Positions 54,926-63,297 of a stretch of DNA of 64,000 bases are shown in pieces; the first letter of the stretch is position 1, and every line of letters begins with the position of its first letter. This stretch comes from Algivirga pacifica (GTDB lineage Bacteria; Bacteroidota; Bacteroidia; Cytophagales; Flammeovirgaceae), in assembly GCF_039543525.1 (NCBI RefSeq), contig NZ_BAABJX010000065.1, positions 62,001 to 126,000 of the forward strand. Reading direction: 5' to 3'. The notes beneath the pieces are model-generated. The model saw nothing but the letters and a program-made list of their open reading frames with translations, ran no database searches and was not told the DNA's origin. Both the position numbers and the translations under genes were made by a program.

Positions 54926-54958
54926 CCTCATTACAACCGCTAAATAATGAGGTTTTTT
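54926..54958 (+). terminator. Rho-independent terminator before the restriction locus
   Basis: CCTCATTA (54926-54933) pairs with TAATGAGG (54945-54952), followed by T6. It closes the 52-54.9 kb cargo unit and isolates the R-M genes that begin at 54985. Confidence 0.8.
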
Positions 54959-54984
54959 ACTCATAACTAATACCATTTTTTAAT

Positions 54985-56172
54985 ATGAATCCATTATTCA
55001 TTCCTAATGATCAGGAAGAACAACTGATTGAAACCATACAGAAATACTGTAGAGAAGAGTTCTGTCTTATCCGTATGACCGAAACGATGCTTAAAAAAAG
55101 CATTATTGATGCCTCTGGAGAAATGAGAGATATTCTCAGGAATGGGCAAGTTGTCGATTTCACTAATATGCCTCAAGGAGAAGAAGGTAGAAAATACTAC
55201 GACACCGATATTATAGCACAAAGTAAAGTAGCAGAACAAAAAACCAGCTACTACCGCCCAAATACAAAAAAAGGTGATCCTCGATTCTGGCCTTCCCGTC
55301 TACCTCGTTATGCTCATGAAAATGATCTAATTTACTTTACCGTTTACGAAGGAAAAGTGGTAGCCATTCCATTGAGGGATGACCCCGAATTTGAGAATAC
55401 GCTAAAGTCATATTTTGGTGAGCCCGAGACCATAGAGGACTATGTTGGCATGCTTACCGAAATGATGAGAGATATTAAGGGGAAATGGATTGAAAGTGTC
55501 AGCCCTGATAAATCAAATCCAAGAGATGTAGGAGATACGTTAGAAAAAGCATTGGGAATTCCAGTCAACAATCTCAAAAATGCTGACTTCATGGGAGAAG
55601 TCGAAATCAAGGCAAAGAGAGCTAATGCGAAAACAAAAGATACTCTATTTAGCAAAGTCCCTAACTGGAAAATTAGCCCTGTTTCTTCTGCTGTAGATAT
55701 GATGCTTACTTATGGTTATGAAAGTGCCAAGCATCCTGGTTACCGTGACTTATATGTAACTGTTGGAAATACTCCCAATGCACAAGGGCTATTCCTTAAA
55801 AGTTTACCTGAGGAAACAATGCTTGCTCAAAAAGCAATACAAGGACAGGAAGAAAAAGATACTTGCTATTGGGAATATGAAACGTTAAAAAATACTCTTC
55901 ATGAAAAACATCCTACAACCATTTGGGTGGTAGGGGAAGAAAAACGTATTAACGGAAAAATACATTTCCAATACAACAAGGTACAGTTAACAAAACAACC
56001 GATTTTCTCCCAATTTATCTCATTGATTGATCAAGGAATTATAACTTTTGACTGGAGAGGGAAAGTAAAACCTGACCGAACAAAATACCGTGACCATGGC
56101 CACGCCTTCCGCTTAAAATCTCCAAAAGATAGGAAGAAACTATTTGGGTCTGTAGAAGATCTTGAGCTATAA
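54985..56172 (+). CDS. MvaI/BcnI-family restriction endonuclease-like protein
   Basis: A 395-residue protein. An N-terminal domain (1-160) of unknown fold with GDPRFWPSRLPRYAHENDLIYF is followed by the catalytic part with GDTLEKALGI (183-192), Asp201 in NADFMG and Glu207-x-Lys209 (EVEIKAKR), the active-site order of the MvaI/BcnI group. Those enzymes cut CCWGG or CCSGG. The neighbours are a C5 cytosine methylase and a Vsr endonuclease, matching a Dcm-like target. It is longer than MvaI by the N-terminal domain. Specificity is inferred. Confidence 0.75.
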   Translation: MNPLFIPNDQEEQLIETIQKYCREEFCLIRMTETMLKKSIIDASGEMRDILRNGQVVDFTNMPQGEEGRKYYDTDIIAQSKVAEQKTSYYRPNTKKGDPRFWPSRLPRYAHENDLIYFTVYEGKVVAIPLRDDPEFENTLKSYFGEPETIEDYVGMLTEMMRDIKGKWIESVSPDKSNPRDVGDTLEKALGIPVNNLKNADFMGEVEIKAKRANAKTKDTLFSKVPNWKISPVSSAVDMMLTYGYESAKHPGYRDLYVTVGNTPNAQGLFLKSLPEETMLAQKAIQGQEEKDTCYWEYETLKNTLHEKHPTTIWVVGEEKRINGKIHFQYNKVQLTKQPIFSQFISLIDQGIITFDWRGKVKPDRTKYRDHGHAFRLKSPKDRKKLFGSVEDLEL

Positions 56173-56207
56173 CTAAAACAATTATAAAAACTAACTAAAC
56201 TACACAA

Positions 56208-58115
56208 ATGAAACAACTTGAAAATCTTATCCAGAAATTAGCCAACGATAAAGAATACTGGAACTCTATCAATATTGACTTAGAAAGTCGCTCAGGAGAA
56301 ATTCTTGCGAAAAATGTATATGAGAAGGACAGAGTAATTGCAGAACTTAATGCAAACTCTTATGATGCAGATGCTACACTTGTTTGGAATATTTTAAATG
56401 TAGAGCAAGGGAATCTTACACTAAGATGCATTGATAATGGTACGGGAATGGCTAAAGACGACCTTATTGATGAAAATGGAGTCTCAAAAATAAAATATGG
56501 ATCATCTGATAAATACCCTTCACAAACAAGTCAAGCAGGCCGAAAGGTTCTTGGACATTTCGGAGCAGCTTTATACTCTCCAGTTTCTTTAATTGAGGAA
56601 GGAGCCGATCAATTTTACACTATTATATCAAAAAAGAAATACTCAAAGCCTATTGTAGCTGTAATGAGAGTTAAAGGTGAGTACGTTTATCCTAATGTAG
56701 AAGAGCTAACGGACGAACAGTTTAAAAATGTGTTACCTTCTGAATGGGAATATCAGGAACAAGGAACCATAGTTATTATAAATAATTGTTTAAACAACTA
56801 TGATCTTGGTGATGCATTTAATAACCTAAAATTCCTGAAAAAAGTAATACAACAAACTAGCTTCTTGCCAATCAATAATGAATTTACAATTTACTTCAAA
56901 GGTAATTGTATTGATGATAAAGCTAGAAAAATCGACAACTATAACCCGGTATCCCTTCCATCTTATTCTCCTGAGTTTTGGCATAAACAAACAAACCTGT
57001 TTGATATCAATAACAGGTATGATTTATTCTTTACAAAAGAAAAAGGGTTCCGAAGCGAACACTTAAGAGGACTTTACTTCCGAGTAAATGGACGAATTAT
57101 TGGACACAATTACATAGATGAACTCAATCTTACACATCCGAAATCTATTAGCGGACGAATTGCATGCTTTATTGATTTAGATGAACTGACATCTGAAATA
57201 CAACTTAATAGAAATGGTATTTCTTCCACTCCAATAGGTAATGCCATATTAAAAGAGGTTCGTAGTAAGCTACTCGTAAAAGCAAAACAACTGAAGGATG
57301 GTCTTTATCCTCCTATTACAAAAAAAGATTCAGGGAATGGAGGAAACCAAGGGAATGGAGGAAACCAAGGGAATGGAGGAAGCCAAGGGAATGGAGGAAG
57401 CCAAGGGAATGGAGGAAACCAAGGGAATGGAGGAAGCCAAGGGAATGGAGGAAGCCAAGGGAATGGAGGAAGCCAAGGGAATGGAGGAAACCAAGGAAAT
57501 GGAGGAAGCTCAAGGAATAATCACAAAAGTGAAAATCAAACCAAACGACTTAATGATTTCATTGAAACATCAAGAAGAAGATTGCATTCCCCTAATCAAA
57601 AATTAATGGAACTAGGATTATCCTTCAAATATGATCCACAACAAGAAATAGAAGTTATCGGTATAGCTTTCGAATTATGTAGTCATAACTTATTGCCTTT
57701 TTCTATCATTAGTCAATCTACCTTCCACAGTATAGATACAGTTATACAATGGATTCCAGAAAGTGTTCCTCCTCAAAGAAATCTAGTGTATGAAGACAGC
57801 TTTGATCTTGCGGAATTTAAACGAGAAGGACAAAAGTTTATCGAAACATCTCACAAAACAGATGATAAATCCAAAGCTTACGAAAAGGAGCCCATTATTA
57901 TATGTTGGAATCTAGTACTAAATAATTTTGAGCAAGATGCCCTCAAACATAAAGAGGCATTCGGTAATGATGTATATTTAGAAACTAACGAGCAAGAAGG
58001 CAGCATTTTCAGGTATACTATCATATTTAACGATGGTAAGAAAAGCTACAGGTGTCCTGTATTAGAACTAAGTAGTTATATTACCAGTCTATCTACAACC
58101 CTAGAAGAAGTCTAA
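56208..58115 (+). CDS. GHKL ATPase (paraMORC-like) of a restriction-modification locus
   Basis: A 635-residue protein. The GHKL fold has Bergerat motifs ELNANSYDAD (Glu46, Asn50, Asp53), DNGTGM (76-81) and GHFGAAL (116-122). An S5-like second domain ends near 360. Residues 376-435 are ten tandem GNGGNQ/GNGGSQ units, then a 190-residue C-terminal domain. MutL/MORC-type ATPases encoded in R-M loci are thought to act as DNA clamps or loops assisting restriction. It starts 35 nt after the endonuclease stop. The Gly-rich linker joins two folded parts and may vary in length between strains. Confidence 0.8.
   Translation: MKQLENLIQKLANDKEYWNSINIDLESRSGEILAKNVYEKDRVIAELNANSYDADATLVWNILNVEQGNLTLRCIDNGTGMAKDDLIDENGVSKIKYGSSDKYPSQTSQAGRKVLGHFGAALYSPVSLIEEGADQFYTIISKKKYSKPIVAVMRVKGEYVYPNVEELTDEQFKNVLPSEWEYQEQGTIVIINNCLNNYDLGDAFNNLKFLKKVIQQTSFLPINNEFTIYFKGNCIDDKARKIDNYNPVSLPSYSPEFWHKQTNLFDINNRYDLFFTKEKGFRSEHLRGLYFRVNGRIIGHNYIDELNLTHPKSISGRIACFIDLDELTSEIQLNRNGISSTPIGNAILKEVRSKLLVKAKQLKDGLYPPITKKDSGNGGNQGNGGNQGNGGSQGNGGSQGNGGNQGNGGSQGNGGSQGNGGSQGNGGNQGNGGSSRNNHKSENQTKRLNDFIETSRRRLHSPNQKLMELGLSFKYDPQQEIEVIGIAFELCSHNLLPFSIISQSTFHSIDTVIQWIPESVPPQRNLVYEDSFDLAEFKREGQKFIETSHKTDDKSKAYEKEPIIICWNLVLNNFEQDALKHKEAFGNDVYLETNEQEGSIFRYTIIFNDGKKSYRCPVLELSSYITSLSTTLEEV
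57333..57512 (+). repeat. 18-bp coding minisatellite (ten units)
   Basis: The unit GGGAATGGAGGAARCCAA is repeated ten times in frame inside the GHKL ATPase gene, differing mainly at one base (AAC or AGC: Asn or Ser). Near-identity of the units indicates recent expansion and slippage; copy-number changes stay in frame and alter only linker length. Confidence 0.95.
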
Positions 58116-58178
58116 TTCTTAAAAAGCTGATCATTTTGGGTGAAGTTCCTACATGATCTCGTAAATATACCTTCACTA

Positions 58179-58249
58179 CGTAATTATATTACGATGTAGA
58201 CGCTTATCTTTGCACAATATAAACCAACCGCATCTTGGTTGGTTTATAT
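58179..58249 (+). promoter_or_regulatory. Promoter, operator and leader hairpin of the methylase gene
   Basis: Palindrome CGTAAT-TAT-ATTACG (58179-58193), then -7 box TATCTTTG (58205-58212), so the palindrome covers the -33 position. Next comes a perfect 13-bp hairpin, ATATAAACCAACC (58217-58229) and its complement (58237-58249), at the predicted start of the transcript. The GTG is at 58288. The layout suggests repression at the palindrome and control by the leader hairpin, keeping methylase separately regulated from the endonuclease upstream. Confidence 0.6.
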
Positions 58250-58287
58250 TTCAGGTTACACCATCGTTGTCATAAAATTATAAACAA

Positions 58288-59871
58288 GTGAGACATATAG
58301 AGTTATTTGCAGGATGTGGCGGTTTATCATTGGGCCTTGAATCAGTAGGTTTTAATCTACTCTTTGCCAATGAATTATCACCCATGGCGGGAGAAACCTT
58401 TGCTTATAATTTCCTGAAGGAAAATCTTAGAAAGTTAGCGGAGCAAGGTAAAGAAGCCTCTTCTACTTTCTGGTTGAATAGTCTACACCCTAAAAACGAC
58501 CTTTCCAATAGGCTAAGAGAGAATCCAAAACTTGCTCCAGTAAATGATGGTCATAATGACTTGTCAGATCTTACGACTATCCCAAAAGATAGTCTCGTGA
58601 TAGGTAATATTATTCATCTAAATAACTTCTTGGAACAGCACCCTCACATCCTTGAAGGCATTAGGTCGCAATGTGACAACAATGAAGTGGATCTTGTCTC
58701 TGGTGGACCTCCTTGTCAAAGCTTTAGCATGGCAGGTCTAAGACAACTGAATAATGACCGTAACCAACTTCCTTGGGAGTTTGCCCGTTTTGTTCGAATG
58801 GTTCAACCAAGAACAGTGATTCTTGAAAACGTATCGGGTATCCTGAAAGCTTTCAATGATCAAGGAAAACAATTCTTTGCCTGGTTTGAGGTAGCCAAGG
58901 CCTTTGCTGAAATCGATTATATCCCGATCTGTTTACACATTAACTCGAAGTATGTAGGTGTAGGACAAAGTAGACCTCGCTACATCATGATTGGTATTCG
59001 ACACGATGTAGCCCAAGAGCTACAAGCTAAGGTCACCAACGAACTGGAGCAAGAACTACTAGTCAACTCCTTTGATTTACACACAAGCGTCAGAGAGGCT
59101 GGCGTAGAAAATGTCCTTTATGGAGATCTTAAGTACTACGATGTAGAGAAAAATAAGGAGTACTTCCAAGGTACTTTCTTGGCTCCACTACTAAAGGTCA
59201 AAAATGGTCAATTCACTTCCGTTGAAAATGCCATTGACGATCTAAGAGGACAAGAAGTATTGCCAAGTGAATTTGTCAACAAGATAAATACCATCTTGGG
59301 AGAAAGAAAGAATAAAGAAGTAAATCTAAACGGGGAAATCCCTAACCACGAGCTTAGAAGAAATGGATTAACTGCCAAGAAACGATTCAGACTATATCAA
59401 GTTGTGGCTAACAATTCAGCATTAAAGCGAGCAGTTAATGCATACCTTAGAAATCCCGAAGCCAATCCGCTAAAGGAGGAGTTCGTTGAAGAGCTACTTA
59501 CCTTTGACTTCCTAAACGATCAAGAAGAGTATGTTACTTTCAAAAACAGGGAAGGCATTGAAAATTACCTCCAAGGAATGTTGACCAAAAAGCAGACTCA
59601 AAAAGCCTTAATCGCTACTGAGCCTGCAGCGACAGCATTATCCATTCCGGATGATGTATGCCATTACCACCATGATCAATTACGAACGCTAACGGTGAGG
59701 GAAATGGCTAGGATACAATCATTCCCTGATTGGTTTGAATTTCGCTCTAAAGTCACTACTGGAGGACAAATGAGAAAATTTGAAGTCCCACAGTATACCC
59801 AAGTAGGTAATGCAGTACCTCCACTACTAGGACAAGCATTAGGGGAAATCATTCATAATATCTTGGATTAA
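58288..59871 (+). CDS. DNA (cytosine-5) methyltransferase
   Basis: GTG start; 527 residues. Motif I IELFAGCGGLSLG (4-16), motif IV GGPPCQSF (139-146, catalytic Cys143), motif VI ENVSGIL, motif VIII QSRPR, a variable target-recognition region (about 300-480) and motifs IX-X (TVREMARIQSFPDWF, QVGNAVPPLLG). It methylates cytosine at the 5 position in double-stranded DNA with S-adenosylmethionine. The Vsr gene downstream repairs T:G mismatches from deaminated 5-methylcytosine, consistent with a CCWGG-like site. It is longer than a minimal methylase because of a large insert between motifs I and IV. Confidence 0.93.
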   Translation: MRHIELFAGCGGLSLGLESVGFNLLFANELSPMAGETFAYNFLKENLRKLAEQGKEASSTFWLNSLHPKNDLSNRLRENPKLAPVNDGHNDLSDLTTIPKDSLVIGNIIHLNNFLEQHPHILEGIRSQCDNNEVDLVSGGPPCQSFSMAGLRQLNNDRNQLPWEFARFVRMVQPRTVILENVSGILKAFNDQGKQFFAWFEVAKAFAEIDYIPICLHINSKYVGVGQSRPRYIMIGIRHDVAQELQAKVTNELEQELLVNSFDLHTSVREAGVENVLYGDLKYYDVEKNKEYFQGTFLAPLLKVKNGQFTSVENAIDDLRGQEVLPSEFVNKINTILGERKNKEVNLNGEIPNHELRRNGLTAKKRFRLYQVVANNSALKRAVNAYLRNPEANPLKEEFVEELLTFDFLNDQEEYVTFKNREGIENYLQGMLTKKQTQKALIATEPAATALSIPDDVCHYHHDQLRTLTVREMARIQSFPDWFEFRSKVTTGGQMRKFEVPQYTQVGNAVPPLLGQALGEIIHNILD

Positions 59872-59882
59872 AGAAATTTTAG

Positions 59883-59917
59883 AGGCCATGGGAATCATTC
59901 CTTTGGCCTATTTTTTT
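59883..59917 (+). terminator. Rho-independent terminator of the methylase gene
   Basis: AGGCCA (59883-59888) pairs with TGGCCT (59904-59909), with inner GGAAT-C-ATTCC, followed by a T-run at 59911-59917. Confidence 0.8.
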
Positions 59918-60007
59918 CTTAAGTAATAGCTGTTCTGCCCCTATTTCAATTATTAATTCTCAACATATGTTAGATTAGTAAAAACTAAAGGCAACGAACA
60001 ACAAGGA

Positions 60008-60499
60008 ATGGCTGAAAGTAGAGAGAAGAAAATGCGTAGTAAAATTATGGCGAGTATCAAAAGTAAAAATACCCGCCCAGAACTCATTGTGCGTAGATAT
60101 CTACATACACATGGCTTTCGCTACAACCTCCACGGAAAATACAAGGGAAAACGTTTGCCGGGAAAACCTGATATTGTTCTCCCTAAATACAATACGGTCA
60201 TATTTATTCACGGCTGCTTTTGGCATGGGCATCAAAACTGCCAGTATTTCAAAATGCCTAGAACCAATACTGACTTCTGGAGAAGTAAAATCACCCGTAA
60301 TCGAGCCAATGACCTTGACCACAAAATTGACCTCCTTCGAAAAGGGTGGAATGTAATCACCATATGGGAATGCCAAATCCGATATAACAAAGATTTGAGA
60401 CAACGAGTCCTCAAACAACTCGATCATATTATTCATAACATCAAGGCTATTCAATCTTTATCACCTGACCATCCAAGAGAGCTTTTACAAATCGTCTAA
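60008..60499 (+). CDS. vsr: Very short patch repair endonuclease
   Basis: A 163-residue protein of the usual length. RSKIMASIKSKNTRPELIVR, KPDIVLP (active-site Asp) and VIFIHGCFWHGHQNC (catalytic His and zinc ligands) are the family hallmarks. It nicks 5' of the T in T:G mismatches arising by deamination at methylated sites, starting very short patch repair. It belongs with the C5 methylase upstream. Its last 15 nt overlap the convergent integrase gene. Confidence 0.95.
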   Translation: MAESREKKMRSKIMASIKSKNTRPELIVRRYLHTHGFRYNLHGKYKGKRLPGKPDIVLPKYNTVIFIHGCFWHGHQNCQYFKMPRTNTDFWRSKITRNRANDLDHKIDLLRKGWNVITIWECQIRYNKDLRQRVLKQLDHIIHNIKAIQSLSPDHPRELLQIV

Positions 60500-61519
60500 C
60501 CTCCCAATCGCCTCCTCCCGCTTCGAATTCACCACCTTCGCATACTTCAACGTACTGCTCAAGTTCTTATGCCCTAACAACTCCTTCACCGTATAAATAT
60601 CCACGCCTTGTGTCATCAATAAAGTCGCAAAGGTATGGCGACCACAGTGAATGGATAGGTTCTTCTGAATGCCATTAGCAACCACCCAGTTCTTGATTTT
60701 ATCGTTCAGGTTCTTTCGGTGAGTAATCTTAAATGGCTTCCCGTAACCGGGATTCTCTCCCAGGTATTCCTTTGCCTTCTGAGAAAGGGGAATCACTACT
60801 ACCTCTTTCGTTTTCTGTTGCCGCTTCATAATCTTATCGTCCCTAATGTCATCCCATTCCAGGGTTTCCAGATCAGATACTCTCAGCCCCGTAAAACAGG
60901 TAAAGAGAAAAATACGCTTCACATCTGGCCATGGGCAATCTGCCTCTATCAAACACTTTAACTCTTCTCGCTCCAGGTATTCGATAGCTGTTTCTGTACT
61001 TCTTTGCTTGTCCACACGGGGACAAGGGTTGGTCGCCATTAATCCTTTCTTTACGCCATAGTTCAATAAGATATTGAGACGACTGTAAACGGTATTGGCC
61101 GCATTGATCGACATACGATCATACAAGTACTCCAAAAAGTCTTCGCATTCCCTTACCGAAAAGTCCATCACCACGGGATCATACTTGATACAATCCTGCA
61201 GTTTCTTATGCATATCAATAAAGGCCATCTGGGTATTGGGATTCTTTTTGCTTTCCAGGAATAAACTGAGTAGTTGAGAAACTCTAAGCATACTGCTCTG
61301 CTCTCCCGCTCCAGCCATCATCATTTTCTCTTGTTCCAGCATGACGTTTTCTGCCAGTATCCGGGTCTTCTTATTATGCTGTCTTTCCTGTAGATTCTTA
61401 GGGTTATCAAAAAGAAACATGCCCATGCTTCTCTTCCACCTTTTTCCTTTGTGCTGGTAAATGAGGTATAAGGATATTTTTCCATTTTTGATCGGTCTTT
61501 CTAAAATGCGGAGTTTCAT
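60485..61519 (-). CDS. Tyrosine-type integrase/recombinase
   Basis: A 344-residue protein. An N-terminal arm-binding-type region (1-70) is followed by a SAM-like core-binding domain (75-165) and a catalytic domain with Arg213 (TGLRVSD), Lys237, His291-x-x-Arg294 (HCGRHTFA), His317 (LGHKNL) and nucleophile Tyr326. It would catalyse site-specific insertion and excision at the att core. The gene faces away from the right att core, with a phased array of GTGGGACA-like words directly upstream. The two cassettes at the left end have no integrase and share these sites, so this enzyme may serve them too. Confidence 0.93.
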   Translation of the reverse strand: MKLRILERPIKNGKISLYLIYQHKGKRWKRSMGMFLFDNPKNLQERQHNKKTRILAENVMLEQEKMMMAGAGEQSSMLRVSQLLSLFLESKKNPNTQMAFIDMHKKLQDCIKYDPVVMDFSVRECEDFLEYLYDRMSINAANTVYSRLNILLNYGVKKGLMATNPCPRVDKQRSTETAIEYLEREELKCLIEADCPWPDVKRIFLFTCFTGLRVSDLETLEWDDIRDDKIMKRQQKTKEVVVIPLSQKAKEYLGENPGYGKPFKITHRKNLNDKIKNWVVANGIQKNLSIHCGRHTFATLLMTQGVDIYTVKELLGHKNLSSTLKYAKVVNSKREEAIGRLDDL

Positions 61520-61548
61520 AGTTGAAAGCGTTTTTTATTAGGGGTTTC

Positions 61549-61622
61549 GTGGGTCATTTTACGGTTTTTCGTGGGCCCTCCGTGGGACACTTTTTGGGGT
61601 TTCGTGGGACACTCGTGGGTCA
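61549..61622. promoter_or_regulatory. Helically phased GTGGGnCA array, probable integrase arm sites
   Basis: GTGGG(T/C/A)C(A/C) words start at 61549, 61571, 61582, 61604 and 61615, spacings 22, 11, 22 and 11, so all lie on the same face of the helix. The same 11-22-11 series occurs at 8820-8864 and 11862-11906, and an 11-bp pair inside each 129-bp att block. They flank the att core on both sides, as arm-type sites do for tyrosine integrases. The array lies upstream of the integrase start and may also control it. The rest of 61520-61934 holds no gene apart from the att core. Confidence 0.7.
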
Positions 61623-61762
61623 CTTTGTAATAAAAGTATGATAAATTGTTTAAAAATAAAACAATATTAACATCATAATGATCAATTAATAATCATTTTT
61701 AGATTTTATATAAACACAAAAAACCACCTCTACACTATCGTAAAGCCGGTTTTTAGGGATAA

Positions 61763-61815
61763 AAAAGAAAAGGCCCCCACAGGAGACCTTATCTTACCAC
61801 ATACTAACCATATAT
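61763..61815 (+). repeat. Right attachment site (att core, attR)
   Basis: 53 bp matching the start of att1-att3 with few differences (CCACAGG rather than CCATAGG; ATATATA for ATGTATA). Homology ends here, before the left-arm words, as expected at the chromosome side of the junction. Chromosomal leuA lies just beyond. Confidence 0.85.
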
Positions 61816-61934
61816 AAACACATATAAACGTGTTGTCTTGTATATTCCCATACAAGACTGGAGACGAGCTCCAATGTTTTTACTCTATAAAAGAGTCTTT
61901 TATTTCTATATTGTAATGCCTATGAAGGCTTATT

Positions 61935-63092
61935 TTATGACTTTACTTTCATTGATTCCATCAATTGGTGTAAATGCTCATTCTCGATGATGGAAATACG
62001 ATCGGCCATGTTCAAGAACTCCTGATAGGCTGCATTTAAGATTTCAGTTTCTAAGTCAAATCCTAAGCCTTTCAATTTGTAATGTAAAGCCGCCCTTCCA
62101 CTTCTTGCTGTCAGAACGATAGAAGAAGCGCTTACGCCTACTTCTTCTGGAGCAATGATCTCGTAGTTGTCGCGATTCTTGATCACTCCATCCTGATGGA
62201 TTCCTGATGAGTGAGAGAATGCATTTGATCCTACGATCGCTTTGTTTGGCTGTACAGGCATATGCATAGTCGTTGAGACTAGGTTACTTAGGGAATGTAA
62301 TTTCTCTGTCTGTATCCCTGTCTGATAATCCAACCAATTATGTTTTTTCATGGCCATGACGACTTCTTCCAAAGAAGTATTTCCTGCACGCTCTCCGATA
62401 CCGTTGATCGTACATTCGATTTGTCTTGCGCCGTTTTGAACGCCTGTAATGGAGTTGGCTGTTGCCATTCCCAAATCGTTGTGACAGTGGGTAGAAATGA
62501 TCGCCTTGTCGATATTCTTTACGTTATCTCGAAGGTATTTGATCTTCTTTCCATACTCCTCAGGAATACAATATCCTGTGGTATCAGGGATATTCACTAC
62601 CGTTGCACCCGCCGCAATCATGGCTTCCACTACTTGTGCCAGGTACTCATTGTCCGTTCTACCGGCATCCTCCGCATAAAACTCTACGTCTTCTACGTAT
62701 TTCTTAGCAAGCTTCACTGCTCTTACTCCGTGCTCAATCACTTGTTCTCTGGTCATCTTCAGCTTTGTAAACACATGCTGATCTGATGTCCCTAGTCCTG
62801 TATGTATTCTAGGGCGAGCCGCATATTGTAATGCCTCTGCCGCTACTTCAATATCTTTCTGAACCGCTCTGGTCAATCCACAAATCGTTGGACGTTTGAT
62901 TTCCTTTGCCAATAGACTTACCGCCTCGAAGTCTCCTGGCGATGATACTGGAAAACCGGCCTCGATGATATCCACCCCGAGTTCCTCTAGCGCCTTGGCA
63001 ATAGTCAATTTCTGCTGTGTATTCAAACGACATCCGGGCACTTGTTCCCCATCCCTAAGGGTAGTATCAAAAATATAAACCTTATTATCCAT
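61935..63092 (-). CDS. leuA: 2-isopropylmalate synthase
   Basis: A 385-residue protein. IFDTTLRDGEQVPGCRLN opens the TIM barrel with the conserved catalytic Arg and metal-binding Asp. STHCHNDLGMATANS gives the metal-binding His pair (HxH-type with the following HND) and GERAGN the C-terminal signature. It condenses 2-oxoisovalerate with acetyl-CoA, the first step of leucine biosynthesis, in the cytoplasm. It lacks the full-length C-terminal leucine-binding regulatory domain, the short form common in Bacteroidota. Chromosomal core gene beside attR. Confidence 0.93.
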   Translation of the reverse strand: MDNKVYIFDTTLRDGEQVPGCRLNTQQKLTIAKALEELGVDIIEAGFPVSSPGDFEAVSLLAKEIKRPTICGLTRAVQKDIEVAAEALQYAARPRIHTGLGTSDQHVFTKLKMTREQVIEHGVRAVKLAKKYVEDVEFYAEDAGRTDNEYLAQVVEAMIAAGATVVNIPDTTGYCIPEEYGKKIKYLRDNVKNIDKAIISTHCHNDLGMATANSITGVQNGARQIECTINGIGERAGNTSLEEVVMAMKKHNWLDYQTGIQTEKLHSLSNLVSTTMHMPVQPNKAIVGSNAFSHSSGIHQDGVIKNRDNYEIIAPEEVGVSASSIVLTARSGRAALHYKLKGLGFDLETEILNAAYQEFLNMADRISIIENEHLHQLMESMKVKS

Positions 63093-63297
63093 AGTCTAGG
63101 CTAGTTTAGTTGACGCAAACAATAATATTCTAAAATTACTTCAATTGGTAAAATTAAACCTTAGCACCAAAACTATATTTGTGGATAATATTTTAAAAAT
63201 TAAAAAAATATGTATTTACGACTTCTACAGTTCCAATATAGACTGTAAAAATGTAAATTACCACATTTAGAGGATAATTTAAGGAATTAATATTACG

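Noticed and set aside
57316..57513. Minus-strand ORF of leucine-histidine repeats, or a CRISPR-like array
   Set aside because: It is the antisense of the 18-bp coding minisatellite; units are contiguous with no spacers.
41378..60500. Reverse transcriptase, retron or diversity-generating element
   Set aside because: No YxDD motif or template/variable repeat pair was found in the cargo region.
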